Shown here: positions 33,641 through 43,200 of the stretch, piece by piece
Position numbering within the stretch: position 1 is the stretch's first letter
How the letters are laid out: each line of letters starts with the position of its first letter
Source of the DNA: Paludibacteraceae bacterium
Lineage (GTDB): Bacteria > Bacteroidota > Bacteroidia > Bacteroidales > Paludibacteraceae
Length of the DNA: 44,211 nt
Assembly (NCBI GenBank): GCA_024401645.1
Contig: JAKSKR010000023.1
Coordinates: 1 to 44,211 of the forward strand
Reading direction: 5' to 3'
The notes under the pieces: model-generated
Told to the model about the DNA's origin: nothing
Databases searched by the model: none
The model's input: only the letters and a program-made list of their open reading frames with translations
Position numbers and translations under genes: made by a program

Positions 33641-34867
33641 TTATTTCGACGTCCTTAATATGCGCGTCGGAATCCAAGCTACCAATAGGCCAAGTAGCAA
33701 GACGGTAAACAGAATAACCAGAATGTCGTAAACCTGTACCTTAACAGGGTAGGCGTTCGTAAGGAACATACCCGCCTCTTCTTCTGTGCCTAGGGCTATT
33801 ATGCCCCATTGCTGCTGCACAAGGCATAGGGTTACGCCTATTAGTACGCCCAGCACGGCGCCAATTGCCGTCACAAACCAACCTTCCAGTAAGAAGATGT
33901 TGCCTACGGTGCTGTTGGTTGCGCCAAGGTTGCGTAGGGTGTTGATGTCGTTTTTCTTCTCAATGATGAGCATCGAGAGCGAACCCGTGACGTTGAAAAC
34001 CGCTATTAATAATATAAAGGTAAGAATGAGGAAGGAAATCCATTTCTCTACCTTTAGCATGCGGTAGAATTCTTGGTGTTGTTCCTTCTTGTCTTCAACC
34101 TTAAAGTGGTTGCCCAGTTTCTCGGCAATAGCATTCTTCGTTGCCTCAATGTCGGTGCCTTGTTTCAGCTTTACTTCAAATGCCGAGCAGTCGTTAGGCG
34201 TGTAGCCAAACAGTTTCTGGGCTTCGGCAAGTGTCACGAACATGTATTTTCCGTCTACTTCTTCTTGTTCGGCACTGTAAATGCCTGCCATGAAGATGTT
34301 TTCTTGGTTGAAGGCGCTTTCTGGGTTGCTAATCTCAATTTTTGCGTCGTGCAGTGGCGCATATAGTTCAAGCGGGTTTGGCACGTAAAGGCTGGCGTCT
34401 AGTTTTATGGCCAGTGTTAGGCCCAGTACGCCAAATTGGCGTTCGCCGTCTTGCAACACGAATCGGCCATCTTTCATCAGCCGGTTCGTCACCATCATGT
34501 CCTTATAGTTATTGTCAACCCCCTTCACTGTCAGCCATGTCTGGCGCTCGCCGCATTTTACTACGGCATTTTCTTCCAGAACGGCAGATGTGTTGTCTAC
34601 TACGGCAAATTGCCTAATTTCGGCCAGTGCCGGTTGTTGGCAGTCGAAGGTCTTACCTTCCACAAGGCTGATGCGTAAGTCGGGATCTAGTTGGCTGAAC
34701 GTTCCGCCAATAAGTTCCTGGAAACCGTTGTAGACCGACAATATGCACACCAGGGCTAGCGTTCCTACACAGACGCCTATGGCGCAAATCAACGATATGA
34801 TGTTGATGGCGCTGTGCTTTTTCGGCGAGAAAAGGTACCGAAGTGCTATGTAGAACGGAAACTTCAT
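33641..34867 (-). CDS. LolC/LolE-like lipoprotein-releasing ABC transporter permease
   Basis: A 408-residue inner-membrane permease of the FtsX/MacB type. It has one N-terminal membrane helix (INIISLICAIGVCVGTLALVCILSVYNGF), a large periplasmic domain (about 45-270), and three C-terminal helices: LILTFILLIAVFNVTGSLSMLI, the helix around FVTAIGAVLGVLIGVTLCLV and ILVILFTVLLLGLLVAW. The FYIALRYLFSPKKHSAINIIS start is typical of LolC/E, which extract lipoproteins from the inner membrane. The ATPase LolD is not adjacent. It follows rbfA with a 3-nt gap, so the two are cotranscribed. LolC and LolE cannot be told apart from sequence alone. Confidence 0.88.
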   Translation of the reverse strand: MKFPFYIALRYLFSPKKHSAINIISLICAIGVCVGTLALVCILSVYNGFQELIGGTFSQLDPDLRISLVEGKTFDCQQPALAEIRQFAVVDNTSAVLEENAVVKCGERQTWLTVKGVDNNYKDMMVTNRLMKDGRFVLQDGERQFGVLGLTLAIKLDASLYVPNPLELYAPLHDAKIEISNPESAFNQENIFMAGIYSAEQEEVDGKYMFVTLAEAQKLFGYTPNDCSAFEVKLKQGTDIEATKNAIAEKLGNHFKVEDKKEQHQEFYRMLKVEKWISFLILTFILLIAVFNVTGSLSMLIIEKKNDINTLRNLGATNSTVGNIFLLEGWFVTAIGAVLGVLIGVTLCLVQQQWGIIALGTEEEAGMFLTNAYPVKVQVYDILVILFTVLLLGLLVAWIPTRILRTSK

Positions 34868-34870
34868 GCT

Positions 34871-35269
34871 TTATTCTGCGCTATCGTCGTTGGTCTTGCC
34901 AATTGCCTTTTCTTGCTCGCTTATTTTCTGGTGGTCTTCGTTCAACAGGCGGTCAATGTTCTCGATGTAGTCAATTGAGTCGTCGTGGAAGAAGGTGAGC
35001 TCGGGAATGATGCGCAACTGGCTCTTTACACGCAAGCCAAGCTCGTAGCGGATGCCTTTCGCACTGTTCTTCATCAAACTCATGGTTTCTTCTACCTTGT
35101 TTGTTGGGAAGATGCTTAAGCGTACGCGGGCAATGCTTAAGTCGCTCGACACTTTTACGCTGGTTACGCTAACTATGGTGCCGCCTAGTGTGTTGGTCAT
35201 CTTCTGGAAGAGGCTGCCCAATTCTTTCTGAACTAGTCGGTCTATTTTGCTTTGTCTTGTTGAATCCAT
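34871..35269 (-). CDS. rbfA: Ribosome-binding factor A
   Basis: A 132-residue KH-domain protein that binds the 30S subunit during late 16S rRNA maturation. It shows the RbfA pattern DSTRQSKIDRLVQKELGSLFQ, VSVTSVKVSSDLSIARVRLSIF and the conserved HDDSIDYIENIDRLLNE at the end. It heads a two-gene operon with the LolC/E-like permease, an order common in Bacteroidota. A -7 box lies 37 nt upstream, and dprA is divergent. Confidence 0.94.
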   Translation of the reverse strand: MDSTRQSKIDRLVQKELGSLFQKMTNTLGGTIVSVTSVKVSSDLSIARVRLSIFPTNKVEETMSLMKNSAKGIRYELGLRVKSQLRIIPELTFFHDDSIDYIENIDRLLNEDHQKISEQEKAIGKTNDDSAE

Positions 35270-35305
35270 ATTTTTTAGTAATTTTAATTTTAGGAATTAA
35301 TTCTG

Positions 35306-35313
35306 CAAAGTTA
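35306..35313 (-). promoter_or_regulatory. -7 box of the rbfA-lolE-like operon
   Basis: TAACTTTG on the minus strand (35313-35306), 37 nt before the rbfA ATG, matches TAnnTTTG. Confidence 0.5.
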
Positions 35314-35352
35314 GGATTTTTTTCGCATAGCATTTTAACGAGTTTTAGATTT

Positions 35353-36468
35353 ATGGATGATAAAAAGTTGATTATGCAGATGGCTTTCGCGCGTGCCAAG
35401 GGGTTAGGTCCTATCCGTTCGCGCGAATTACTTGCCCATTTCGGTAGCGTTGAGGCTATCTTTTCTCAAACCGAGGCTTCTTTAAGTCATCTGGTCGGTA
35501 AGGCTGTGGCGGCCGAAATCTTTTCTCAAAAAAATGCCGAATTTGTGGCGAAGGAGTTAAAGTTCCTGCAAGCCAATGGGGTGCAGATCTCTTTCCTTGG
35601 CGATAAGGACTATCCGTTCCGCTTGCGCGAATGTGCTGATGCGCCCATCCTTTATTTCTATAAGGGCAATTGCTCGCTCAACTCACCCAAAATGCTGGCT
35701 GTAGTGGGTACGCGCCACATTACCGACAATGGCAGGCAGTTTACACGTCACATTATTGCCGAACTGGCCCAACGTCATCCCGATTTGGTCATCGTCAGCG
35801 GCCTGGCTTATGGTGTAGATGTTGAGGCGCACAAGGCGGCTCTAGACTGTGGATTGGCTACTATAGGAGTGATGGCTACGGGCTTCGATAGGCTTTACCC
35901 AACGGCACACCGCAATGTGGCTAGCCAAATGAAGGAACAGGGTGGATTGTTGTCGGAACACTTTCGTGGCGATCCGCTTGTGCCGGGGTGCTTCGTCAGC
36001 CGCAACCGCATTATTGCCGGCATGTGCGATGCTGTGTTGGTGGTAGAGAGTGCCGTAGATGGCGGCGCACTGACCACTGCCGACATTGCAAACAGCTATA
36101 ACCGTGAGGTGTTGGCGGTGCCCGGCCGCCCGTCTGACGTCTATTCCGAAGGTTGCAACCAGCTCATTAAGCAGAATAAGGCAGCATTGGCAACTTCTGC
36201 CGACGACGTAGACTATTTGTTGGGTTGGACGAGTGCAAAGGCTCCGGTTTCGCAATCTTCTACATTCCCCGAACTGAACCAACCCGACTTGTCGGAACCC
36301 GAAATGACCGTCATTGCCGAGATTCGCAAACAGGGACCTATCGACCAGTCTGCAATCGCTAATTTGTTGTCGCTTTCAATTCCGCAAGTTTCTAGTTTGT
36401 TGTTTAATATGGAAATGCGTGGTTTGGTGCACCGCATACCGGGCAACTTGTTCGCAATAGGAAAATAA
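35353..36468 (+). CDS. dprA: DNA-processing protein DprA (Smf)
   Basis: A 371-residue cytoplasmic protein that loads RecA on incoming single-stranded DNA in natural transformation. The N-terminal helical region (GLGPIRSRELLAHFGS) precedes a Rossmann-fold core with AVVGTRHITDNGRQF, SGLAYGVDVEAHKAAL, FVSRNRIIAGM and GGALTTA, the usual DprA motif order. A C-terminal winged-helix-like DprA_WH domain (about 310-371) completes it. Start chosen at ATG 35353 (MDDKKLIMQ); a longer in-frame start upstream would run through the rbfA region with a hydrophobic non-homologous extension. It is a single gene divergent from rbfA. Confidence 0.94.
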   Translation: MDDKKLIMQMAFARAKGLGPIRSRELLAHFGSVEAIFSQTEASLSHLVGKAVAAEIFSQKNAEFVAKELKFLQANGVQISFLGDKDYPFRLRECADAPILYFYKGNCSLNSPKMLAVVGTRHITDNGRQFTRHIIAELAQRHPDLVIVSGLAYGVDVEAHKAALDCGLATIGVMATGFDRLYPTAHRNVASQMKEQGGLLSEHFRGDPLVPGCFVSRNRIIAGMCDAVLVVESAVDGGALTTADIANSYNREVLAVPGRPSDVYSEGCNQLIKQNKAALATSADDVDYLLGWTSAKAPVSQSSTFPELNQPDLSEPEMTVIAEIRKQGPIDQSAIANLLSLSIPQVSSLLFNMEMRGLVHRIPGNLFAIGK

Positions 36469-36594
36469 GGCCTAAATGTTTCACTTGCTATGTGCCTTGA
36501 TGTTAATAGGAAGAAGACGCCCTTGTCTTAAACAGCTTCTAAATCAATGCACAAGAACGTTGTTTTGGTTTTGCATTCGGGGAAGCAACTTCCC

Positions 36595-37791
36595 TTATTC
36601 GGTTGCTTTGCTGCTGTTCCCTAACTTTCTTTTCAGACTGATTAGGCAGAAAACTAATAGACCTACTATAATAGAAGCTGCAATGGCAAGGGCTATGGAA
36701 CCCACCACATATTGCAGTGTGTCGTTCCACACGTTGTCGAGGGTAATGTCATGAATGTCGGGCAACGATTTTCCGCTACCGGTTAAAACACCACCTAATG
36801 CGTAGCTCCCCCAAAGAATGAAAGGAAGGCATGGCGGAATGCTGATGTTGCTGAATATGAGTGCAATGACCTTGTTCAGTTTCAAGAAGTGTGCTATGGC
36901 AAACACTAGGGCCATTTGGAAACCCCAAAGCGGCAGAATGCCGAACATGACGCCCAGTCCGGCTGCTGCTGCAATCCTACTAGAGCTGTCGGGATTGTGG
37001 ATTAGGTTCTCGTCAATTTTTTTTTTTATGTTAGCCCAACTAATCTTGCGGAAGAAGTCTCGTGGCTTTATCCACAAGAAGGCTATGGTCACCAAAATGG
37101 TGTTCAGTACGCTAATGCGGCTGAAATCTTGGAACGGCCTGAAGTGGCTGACGCGTTCCTCGGCAGGCGGATAGTAGACGTGCACAGGTTGGTCAATCAA
37201 CTCAACACCCGCCCAAGACGAACGAACCAAGACTTCGAGCTCGAACTCGTATTTCGTGCCGAAAAAGTGTTTCTTTGCCAGGCGCGCAATAGGGTAGATG
37301 CGGTAGCCGCATTGGGTGTCGGGAAAATCGATGCCAGTTTCTACCTTGAACCAGAAATTGCTGAATTGGTTGGCAAAACTGTTTTTGCCAGGCATGCCCT
37401 CTTGTGTCTTCACATTGCGCGTGCCACAAATAAGGCTGTGGGGGTGTGCCTCGGCTTGTGCAACCAATAAAGGAAGGTCTTCCCATTTGTGCTGGCCGTC
37501 GGCATCTATGGTTAGGGCATATTGCATGCCGGCATCAACCATTGCCTTAAAGCCTGTTTTAAGGGCGTTGCCCTTGCCCACGTTTTGTTCATAACCCAAT
37601 AGGTGCAATCCTTCAATGGCACCCAACAGCTCGTTGGTGTTGTCGGTCGATCCGTCGTTAACTACCCACACGTCTTCGCAATAGGCAAGCGCCTCGCTTG
37701 CAACGGTGGCAATGGTGCCGCTGTTGTTGTAGGTGGGTATCAGAATGCCGCACTTAAGGGCTTTCATTCGTTGACGGATGTCGGTATTCAT
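36595..37791 (-). CDS. GT2 glycosyltransferase fused to a DUF2062 membrane domain
   Basis: A 398-residue fusion. The N-terminal half (about 10-230) is a DPM1-like GT2 domain: GILIPTYNNSGTIA, VVNDGSTDNT, QNVGKGNALKTGF, and the metal-binding IDADGQH. The C-terminal part (about 260-385) is DUF2062, a small membrane domain with AAAAGLGVMFGILPLWGFQM and later membrane segments. It ends an operon-like series with a LolA-like protein and a lipoprotein. Such combinations are also seen beside lipid or pigment (aryl polyene/flexirubin) export genes, but no polyketide-type gene is present here. The substrate is unknown. Confidence 0.87.
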   Translation of the reverse strand: MNTDIRQRMKALKCGILIPTYNNSGTIATVASEALAYCEDVWVVNDGSTDNTNELLGAIEGLHLLGYEQNVGKGNALKTGFKAMVDAGMQYALTIDADGQHKWEDLPLLVAQAEAHPHSLICGTRNVKTQEGMPGKNSFANQFSNFWFKVETGIDFPDTQCGYRIYPIARLAKKHFFGTKYEFELEVLVRSSWAGVELIDQPVHVYYPPAEERVSHFRPFQDFSRISVLNTILVTIAFLWIKPRDFFRKISWANIKKKIDENLIHNPDSSSRIAAAAGLGVMFGILPLWGFQMALVFAIAHFLKLNKVIALIFSNISIPPCLPFILWGSYALGGVLTGSGKSLPDIHDITLDNVWNDTLQYVVGSIALAIAASIIVGLLVFCLISLKRKLGNSSKATE

Positions 37792-37807
37792 TGTGTTTAG
37801 GGTGTTT

Positions 37808-38494
37808 TTATTCGGTACGTTCTAGCAAGATGGAAAGGTGGAGAATAGGGTGCTCAATGGTGATTTTGTTGGGCTGGAATTCTCCGTCACTGTATTCAAA
37901 CACCATCTTTCCTTTCGTTAGCTTGCCATCTGTTGCAATAGACGTCAGCTTTTGTTCAACCTCGTTGGTCTTATAATGGTATTTGCCCTTTGTGGTCTTT
38001 ATGCTGTAACCAGCGTTCATAAGAATGGGGTCGGTTGCAATGGCACTCTCGTTGTTGGTGTAGCTCTTGTGGTAGACCTTAGCCTTGAAGTCGTTCCCTT
38101 TCAGATTTTTAAGGAAAATGGTTTGCAGGTCTTTTTCCAACAGACGCAACACCTTCTTGTGGCGCAGTTGTTCGGCACAGTCGTAAATGAGCATACCTTT
38201 CTCGCTGATGGTGGCGTCGAGTATGGTGGCACCGAAGATGGACGTGCACACAATGCGCGTGTTCTTCTGTGCTTCGTCGGGCTGTACAAGTAACAGGCAA
38301 CTCAACATATTGTCGTGAAAACCCAGCTCCATGGAATACATGGTCGACTGGTCGGCATTCAGGTGGTAGGGGTAAAGGTTGGCGCGCTGAATGGTTTGCT
38401 TGCCTTTGCTCTCCATCCCTTTAAATATGTCGGGTGTACATGCACTGTTCAACAGCAACACTAGGCAGAAGGGCAGTGCTAGTAGGTATCTCAT
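37808..38494 (-). CDS. Lipoprotein, DUF3261/LolB-like
   Basis: A 228-residue lipoprotein with signal peptide and lipobox LLNSAC (Cys about 19), then a mainly beta domain with patterns such as MYSMELGFHDNMLSCLLLVQ, IFGATILDATISEKGMLIYDC and a late KMVFEYSDGEFQPNKITIEHP strand. The architecture and its place next to a LolA-like gene suggest a LolB-like or DUF3261 lipoprotein; neither assignment is certain. It is 10 nt downstream of the LolA-like gene and 16 nt upstream of the GT2-DUF2062 gene, so the three are likely cotranscribed. Confidence 0.72.
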   Translation of the reverse strand: MRYLLALPFCLVLLLNSACTPDIFKGMESKGKQTIQRANLYPYHLNADQSTMYSMELGFHDNMLSCLLLVQPDEAQKNTRIVCTSIFGATILDATISEKGMLIYDCAEQLRHKKVLRLLEKDLQTIFLKNLKGNDFKAKVYHKSYTNNESAIATDPILMNAGYSIKTTKGKYHYKTNEVEQKLTSIATDGKLTKGKMVFEYSDGEFQPNKITIEHPILHLSILLERTE

Positions 38495-38504
38495 TTATGG
38501 ACGT

Positions 38505-39152
38505 TTATTCTATGGTAAATAGTGAGTCGGCAAGGCTTATGTTCTGCTCTGTGCCGCTAAATGAATATTCGGTATAGTCGTTGCCGCTTTTGCCTGCCTT
38601 TGCGGTTTCGGTCAGTCGCAAGCGTGTCAGCATCTTGTCGCTTTTCTTAAGTTCCATCTCTATGTCCTTAAAGATTTTCTTGCCGGTAATGGGCACCACC
38701 TTAACAAGGTAGTTCTGTCCATCTTCGTAGTAAGTGAGCTTGTATTTGTTTTTTAGCGATTGCAGGTTGCCGGTCATGCAAGCAGTAATCATGGCTTGCA
38801 TTTCGTTCATGCTGGCGCCAGCGCCTTTGGTGTTGTAAACGTTCTTCTTGCCGTTGTTTTCCATCATCACCTTTTCGCCATTCACAACCATCTTGTACTT
38901 CTTTGGGGTGGTATAGTTCAGTATCACCTTATTGTCTTTCTTGTACATCATGTCGCCAGTGGCAACGTAGTCCTTGCTCATGCCATTAATGTGCTTTGTC
39001 TGTTTAAAGTTACTCTTAATGGTAGTGAGTTTCGATGTCTGTGCCTCAATGGACTTTTCCACTTCTGCTGCATCGGCTGCGTTTAGGGCCTTTTGGGCTG
39101 AAACCGATGCGCTTATGCATAGTGCAAGCAATAAAGAGAAAATTTTATTCAT
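38505..39152 (-). CDS. LolA-like outer-membrane lipoprotein carrier family protein
   Basis: A 215-residue periplasmic protein with a signal peptide (1-19, ending VSA) and a half-barrel pattern typical of LolA: IEAQTSKLTTIKSNFKQTKHI, GDMMYKKDNKVILNYTTPKKYKMVVNGEKV and later strands to SLADSLFTIE. It may carry lipoproteins or other lipids across the periplasm. The neighbours (a lipoprotein and a GT2-DUF2062 fusion) favour a dedicated lipid-transfer role over the housekeeping LolA. A -7 box (TAATTTTG, 39182-39175) lies 22 nt before the ATG, so it is probably transcribed apart from the PARG-like gene upstream. Confidence 0.83.
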   Translation of the reverse strand: MNKIFSLLLALCISASVSAQKALNAADAAEVEKSIEAQTSKLTTIKSNFKQTKHINGMSKDYVATGDMMYKKDNKVILNYTTPKKYKMVVNGEKVMMENNGKKNVYNTKGAGASMNEMQAMITACMTGNLQSLKNKYKLTYYEDGQNYLVKVVPITGKKIFKDIEMELKKSDKMLTRLRLTETAKAGKSGNDYTEYSFSGTEQNISLADSLFTIE

Positions 39153-39174
39153 GTTGGTATTGTGTATTTTGTCG

Positions 39175-39182
39175 CAAAATTA
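39175..39182 (-). promoter_or_regulatory. -7 box of the LolA-like operon
   Basis: TAATTTTG on the minus strand (39182-39175), between the stop of the PARG-like gene and the start of the LolA-like gene. No TTG at proper spacing is visible. Confidence 0.45.
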
Positions 39183-39195
39183 CTCAATTATCTGT

Positions 39196-40131
39196 TTATA
39201 GGGTGCAGCTTTCGCCGAAAACCTCCTTAAAGCATTCGTAGTTTCCTTTTTCGTAGGTCTTGTCGTTGCGTTTAAGTATGGCAAACACAATTTCCACAAA
39301 GCGGTGGTTAAACTCGTCTTCCTGCAACACTTGCTTGAAGAGCTCTGCCATGTGGCTAGGCGGATTGCGGAAGGCTCCACAGCCGAAGGCCGACAACACA
39401 AGGTGCTGGTGGCCATTTAGGTAGGCAATGCGTAGAATGGTACGTATCTTGTTGATGGTCGGAAGCACCAACTCGGGACTGATGCGACCGTCGACCACCT
39501 CGGGCGAGTTGATGGCCGCAACGGCTACCATTGAAACCTTGTAGGGTTGCGAAAGTAGGGCATAGCCATTCTTTTCGTCGCTACGGAACACGGTAACACT
39601 GTCGGAATAGACACCGCCAAAGTTGCGGTCTAGTGGGTAGCTGTGCTTCTTGTCGGTTTCAATGCCGAAGTCTTTTGCATTGTCTTGTTGGTAGCGGTAT
39701 AGGAAGCGGAAGTAGTCGCTGCGGCGGAAGAGGTCTTCCTCTTGGGCGCTGGCTCCGTTCCTTACGCCACCGCCTGGGTTCTGGCGGTTGGCCATGTTCA
39801 GCACGCAAGGCTCCTTGCCTTCTCCCACCATCTTATGGGCGGCATTGAGCGAGTCTTCTACAATGACGCGGACTTGGGTCGATTCGAACCTAGGTGCGCT
39901 GCTGGGTATGTGAACTTCCTGGTCGTAGAAAAGCGAGTTGCCTTCAACGTCTTCCGTAAGGTCTAGCTTAACTTCCTTTCGGTTGGCAAGGTAACTGCCT
40001 TTCTGTACGAACTCGATGGTCGATTCCCATACCGAAAAGCGTAGGCGGCGAATTATGTTATGGTCTTGGCTGGCAATGGCACGGTGCATGGTGTCAATCC
40101 AGTCTTCTTCGTTCCAGTCTGCTTGTCTCAT
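39196..40131 (-). CDS. TIGR02452/DUF2263 protein, bacterial-type poly(ADP-ribose) glycohydrolase-like
   Basis: A 311-residue macrodomain-fold protein. It contains NPGGGVRNGASAQEEDLFRRS, that is GGG-x7-QEE, the bacterial-type PARG signature whose two glutamates cleave ADP-ribose linkages. LNMANRQNPGGG before it and VLSAFGCGAFRNPP later complete the ADP-ribose pocket pattern. The family removes poly- or mono-ADP-ribose in the cytoplasm. No ADP-ribosyltransferase gene is visible in the window, so the target is unknown; roles in stress or toxin reversal are possible. The gene is encoded upstream of the LolA-like gene and divergent from dnaE. Confidence 0.9.
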   Translation of the reverse strand: MRQADWNEEDWIDTMHRAIASQDHNIIRRLRFSVWESTIEFVQKGSYLANRKEVKLDLTEDVEGNSLFYDQEVHIPSSAPRFESTQVRVIVEDSLNAAHKMVGEGKEPCVLNMANRQNPGGGVRNGASAQEEDLFRRSDYFRFLYRYQQDNAKDFGIETDKKHSYPLDRNFGGVYSDSVTVFRSDEKNGYALLSQPYKVSMVAVAAINSPEVVDGRISPELVLPTINKIRTILRIAYLNGHQHLVLSAFGCGAFRNPPSHMAELFKQVLQEDEFNHRFVEIVFAILKRNDKTYEKGNYECFKEVFGESCTL

Positions 40132-40218
40132 AAGCCTTGTGTATTTTATTTCAGCATAAATATAATGAGTTTTTTCGTGTCGGTGGTCCCTGTCATCTGT
40201 TTTTTGTGGTTTTTTAAG

Positions 40219-40226
40219 TACATTTG
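40219..40226 (+). promoter_or_regulatory. -7 box of dnaE
   Basis: TACATTTG (40219-40226), 24 nt before the dnaE ATG, matches TAnnTTTG. A TTG at 40204-40206 is too close for standard spacing. Confidence 0.45.
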
Positions 40227-40250
40227 CATTAACTTGAATTTTTTGTTAAA

Positions 40251-43200
40251 ATGGCACAGTTTACCCACTTACACGTACACTCGCATTATTCCATCCTCGA
40301 TGGAATGTCGAAAGTTACCGACCTCGTCGACAAGTGCTTGAAGAATGGCATGTATGCCATGGCACTTACCGACCATGGTAATATGTTTGGTATTAAGGAA
40401 TTTACCGATTATGCCAACAAGGTGAACGGCAAGAAGAAAGACAAGATTAAGGAACTGGAAGGCATTTTGGCGAACGATGGCGCTTCGGCTGAAGAGAAGC
40501 AGGAGGCACAAGCCAAGCTCGATGCCGAGAAGGCTATCCCTTTCTTTACCCCTATCATCGGTACCGAGGCCTATGTGGCTCGCCGTAGCCATAAGGACCA
40601 CGACCCATCGGTGAAGGACGTCAATTTCGAGGGTAAGGAGTTCTCGGTAGACAAGAGTGGTAACCACTTGATCATTCTAGCAAAAAACAAGGTGGGCTAC
40701 CAAAACCTTTGCAAGCTGGCCACCATTGCTTATGTCGATGGCCTCTATGCCCGTCCGCGTATCGACCACCAGCTCTTGGAAGAACACCACGAGGGACTCA
40801 TCGTCTGCTCGGCGTGTATTGCGGGCGAGGTGCCACAGAAGTTGCTGAAAGGCGACTACGCTGGTGCACTCGAAACGGTTAAGTGGTTCCAAAGTATTTT
40901 TGGTGAAGACTATTACTTGGAAATTCAGCGACACAAGACCGACAAGCCGAATGCCGATACGCACGTCTACGAGGTCGAAGAGTCGTACATCCCCGATATT
41001 ATTCGCCTTTCGAAAGAAACGGGTGTCAAGATTGTCTGCACCAACGACGTGCACTTCGTTGAAGAGGAGCATGGCGAGGCGCACGACCGTCTTGTCTGCC
41101 TTTCTACCGGTGCCGATTTCAACGATCCTAAACGACTTCACTATACTAAACAAGAATGGTTGAAAACGCCAGACGAAATGGCGGCTATCTTTGCCGACAT
41201 TCCCGAGGCGCTAGAAAATACAATGGAAATTGCGGCCAAGGTCGAGACCTATTCTATCGAGTCGGGACCTATTATGCCGAAGTTCGCCATACCTGAAGAG
41301 TTCGGAACCGAAGACGACTATCGCCAAAAGTTTACCGAAGAGATGATTTACGACGAGTTTACGCAAGACGAAAACGGTAACGTGATTATGAGTCGTGAAG
41401 ATGGCGAGAAGAAGATTAAGCGCCTTGGCGGTTACGAGAAACTCTTCCGAATTAAGCTCGAGGGCGACTACCTGGCCAAACTGGCTTGGGAAGGTGCGCA
41501 CTGGCGTTACGGCGAGGTACTTTCCGACGATGTGAAGGAACGAATCAACTTCGAACTTTACATCATGAAGACCATGGGTTTCCCTGGCTACTTCCTTATT
41601 GTGCGAGACTATATTCGTGCGGCGCGCGAAGAGTTGGGCGTTTCCGTTGGTCCGGGCCGTGGTTCGGCTGCGGGTTCTGCCGTGGCCTATTGCTTGCGCA
41701 TTACCGATATTGACCCTATTAAGTACGACTTGCTGTTCGAGCGTTTCTTGAATCCAGACCGTATCTCCTTGCCCGATATCGACGTCGACTTCGACGATGC
41801 CGGTCGTGGTAAGGTGTTGCAGTGGGTAACCAAGAAGTATGGCGCCGAAACCGTGGCACACATCATCACCTATGGTACCATGGCTACCAAGTCGAGTATT
41901 AAGGACGTTTGCCGTGTTGAACAGGTGCCGTTGGGCGAGGTTAACCGCCTTTGCGGATTGGTACCCGACAAGTTCGACGACAGCCTAGCCGACCCTAAAA
42001 CCGGTAAGGTGCCTAAAGTCAACCTGAAAAACTGCTTCAAGTATATACCTGAACTGGCCGATGCGCACGACAATGGCGACGTGGTGGTGCAACGCTCACT
42101 TACCTATGCCAGCCAGTTGGAAAACACCAACCGACAGATTGGTATTCATGCGTGCGGTTTCATTATTGGTGCCGACGACTTGAAGAAGTTCGCGCCGCTT
42201 TGTACCATTAAGGATAAGGAAACGGGCGAGAATGTGCAGGTTACGCAGTACGACGGACACGTCATCGAGTCGGTCGGCCTCATCAAGATGGACTTCCTTG
42301 GCTTGTCTACACTTTCCATTATTAAGGAGGCATTGGCAAACATCAAGCACTCAAAAGGTGAAGATGTGGATATTGACCATATTCCAATTGACGATGCCCT
42401 AACCTACGAACTTTATAGCCGTGGCGACACCATTGGAACATTCCAGTTCGAATCGCCCGGCATGCAGAAATTTTTGCGCGAATTGCATCCTACGGTGTTC
42501 GAAGACATCATTGCCATGAATGCCCTCTACCGTCCGGGCCCAATGCAGTACATCCCAACCTTCATCGACCGTAAGTTGGGTAAGGAACCTATTACCTACG
42601 ATATTCCTTGCATGGAAAAGTACCTGAAGGATACCTATGGCGTTACGGTCTACCAAGAGCAGGTTATGTTGCTCAGCCGTCAGTTGGCTAACTTTACCCG
42701 TGGTGAGTCCGACAAGCTACGTAAGGCGATGGGTAAGAAACAGATGGCTATCCTAGAACAGTTGAAGGGCAAGTTCATTTCGGGTGGTACCAAGAATGGT
42801 CACGACGAAAAGGTGCTTAACAAGATTTGGAGCGACTGGGAAGAATTTGCAAAGTACGCGTTCAACAAGTCGCACGCCACTTGCTACTCGTGGGTGGCTT
42901 ACCAGACGGCTTACCTTAAGGCCCACTATCCGGCTGAACTGATGGCTGCCAACCTTACCAGCAACAAGAGCGATATTACCAAGGTGACCAAGTTCATGGA
43001 GGAGTGTAAGCGCATGAAGGTAGAGGTGCTTGGCCCCGATGTGAACGAAAGTGAGCTCAACTTTTCAGTAAACAAGGCGGGTGCCATCCGTTTCGGTATG
43101 GCTGGCGTTAAGGGATTGGGCGAAAGCGCGGTCGATGCCATCATTAAGGAACGCGAATTGAACGGCAAGTTCAAGGACATCTTCGACTTGGTGGAACGTG

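Noticed and set aside
35188..35352. Longer in-frame start for dprA
   Set aside because: The extra 55 codons overlap rbfA and the divergent promoter on the other strand and encode a hydrophobic extension absent from DprA proteins.
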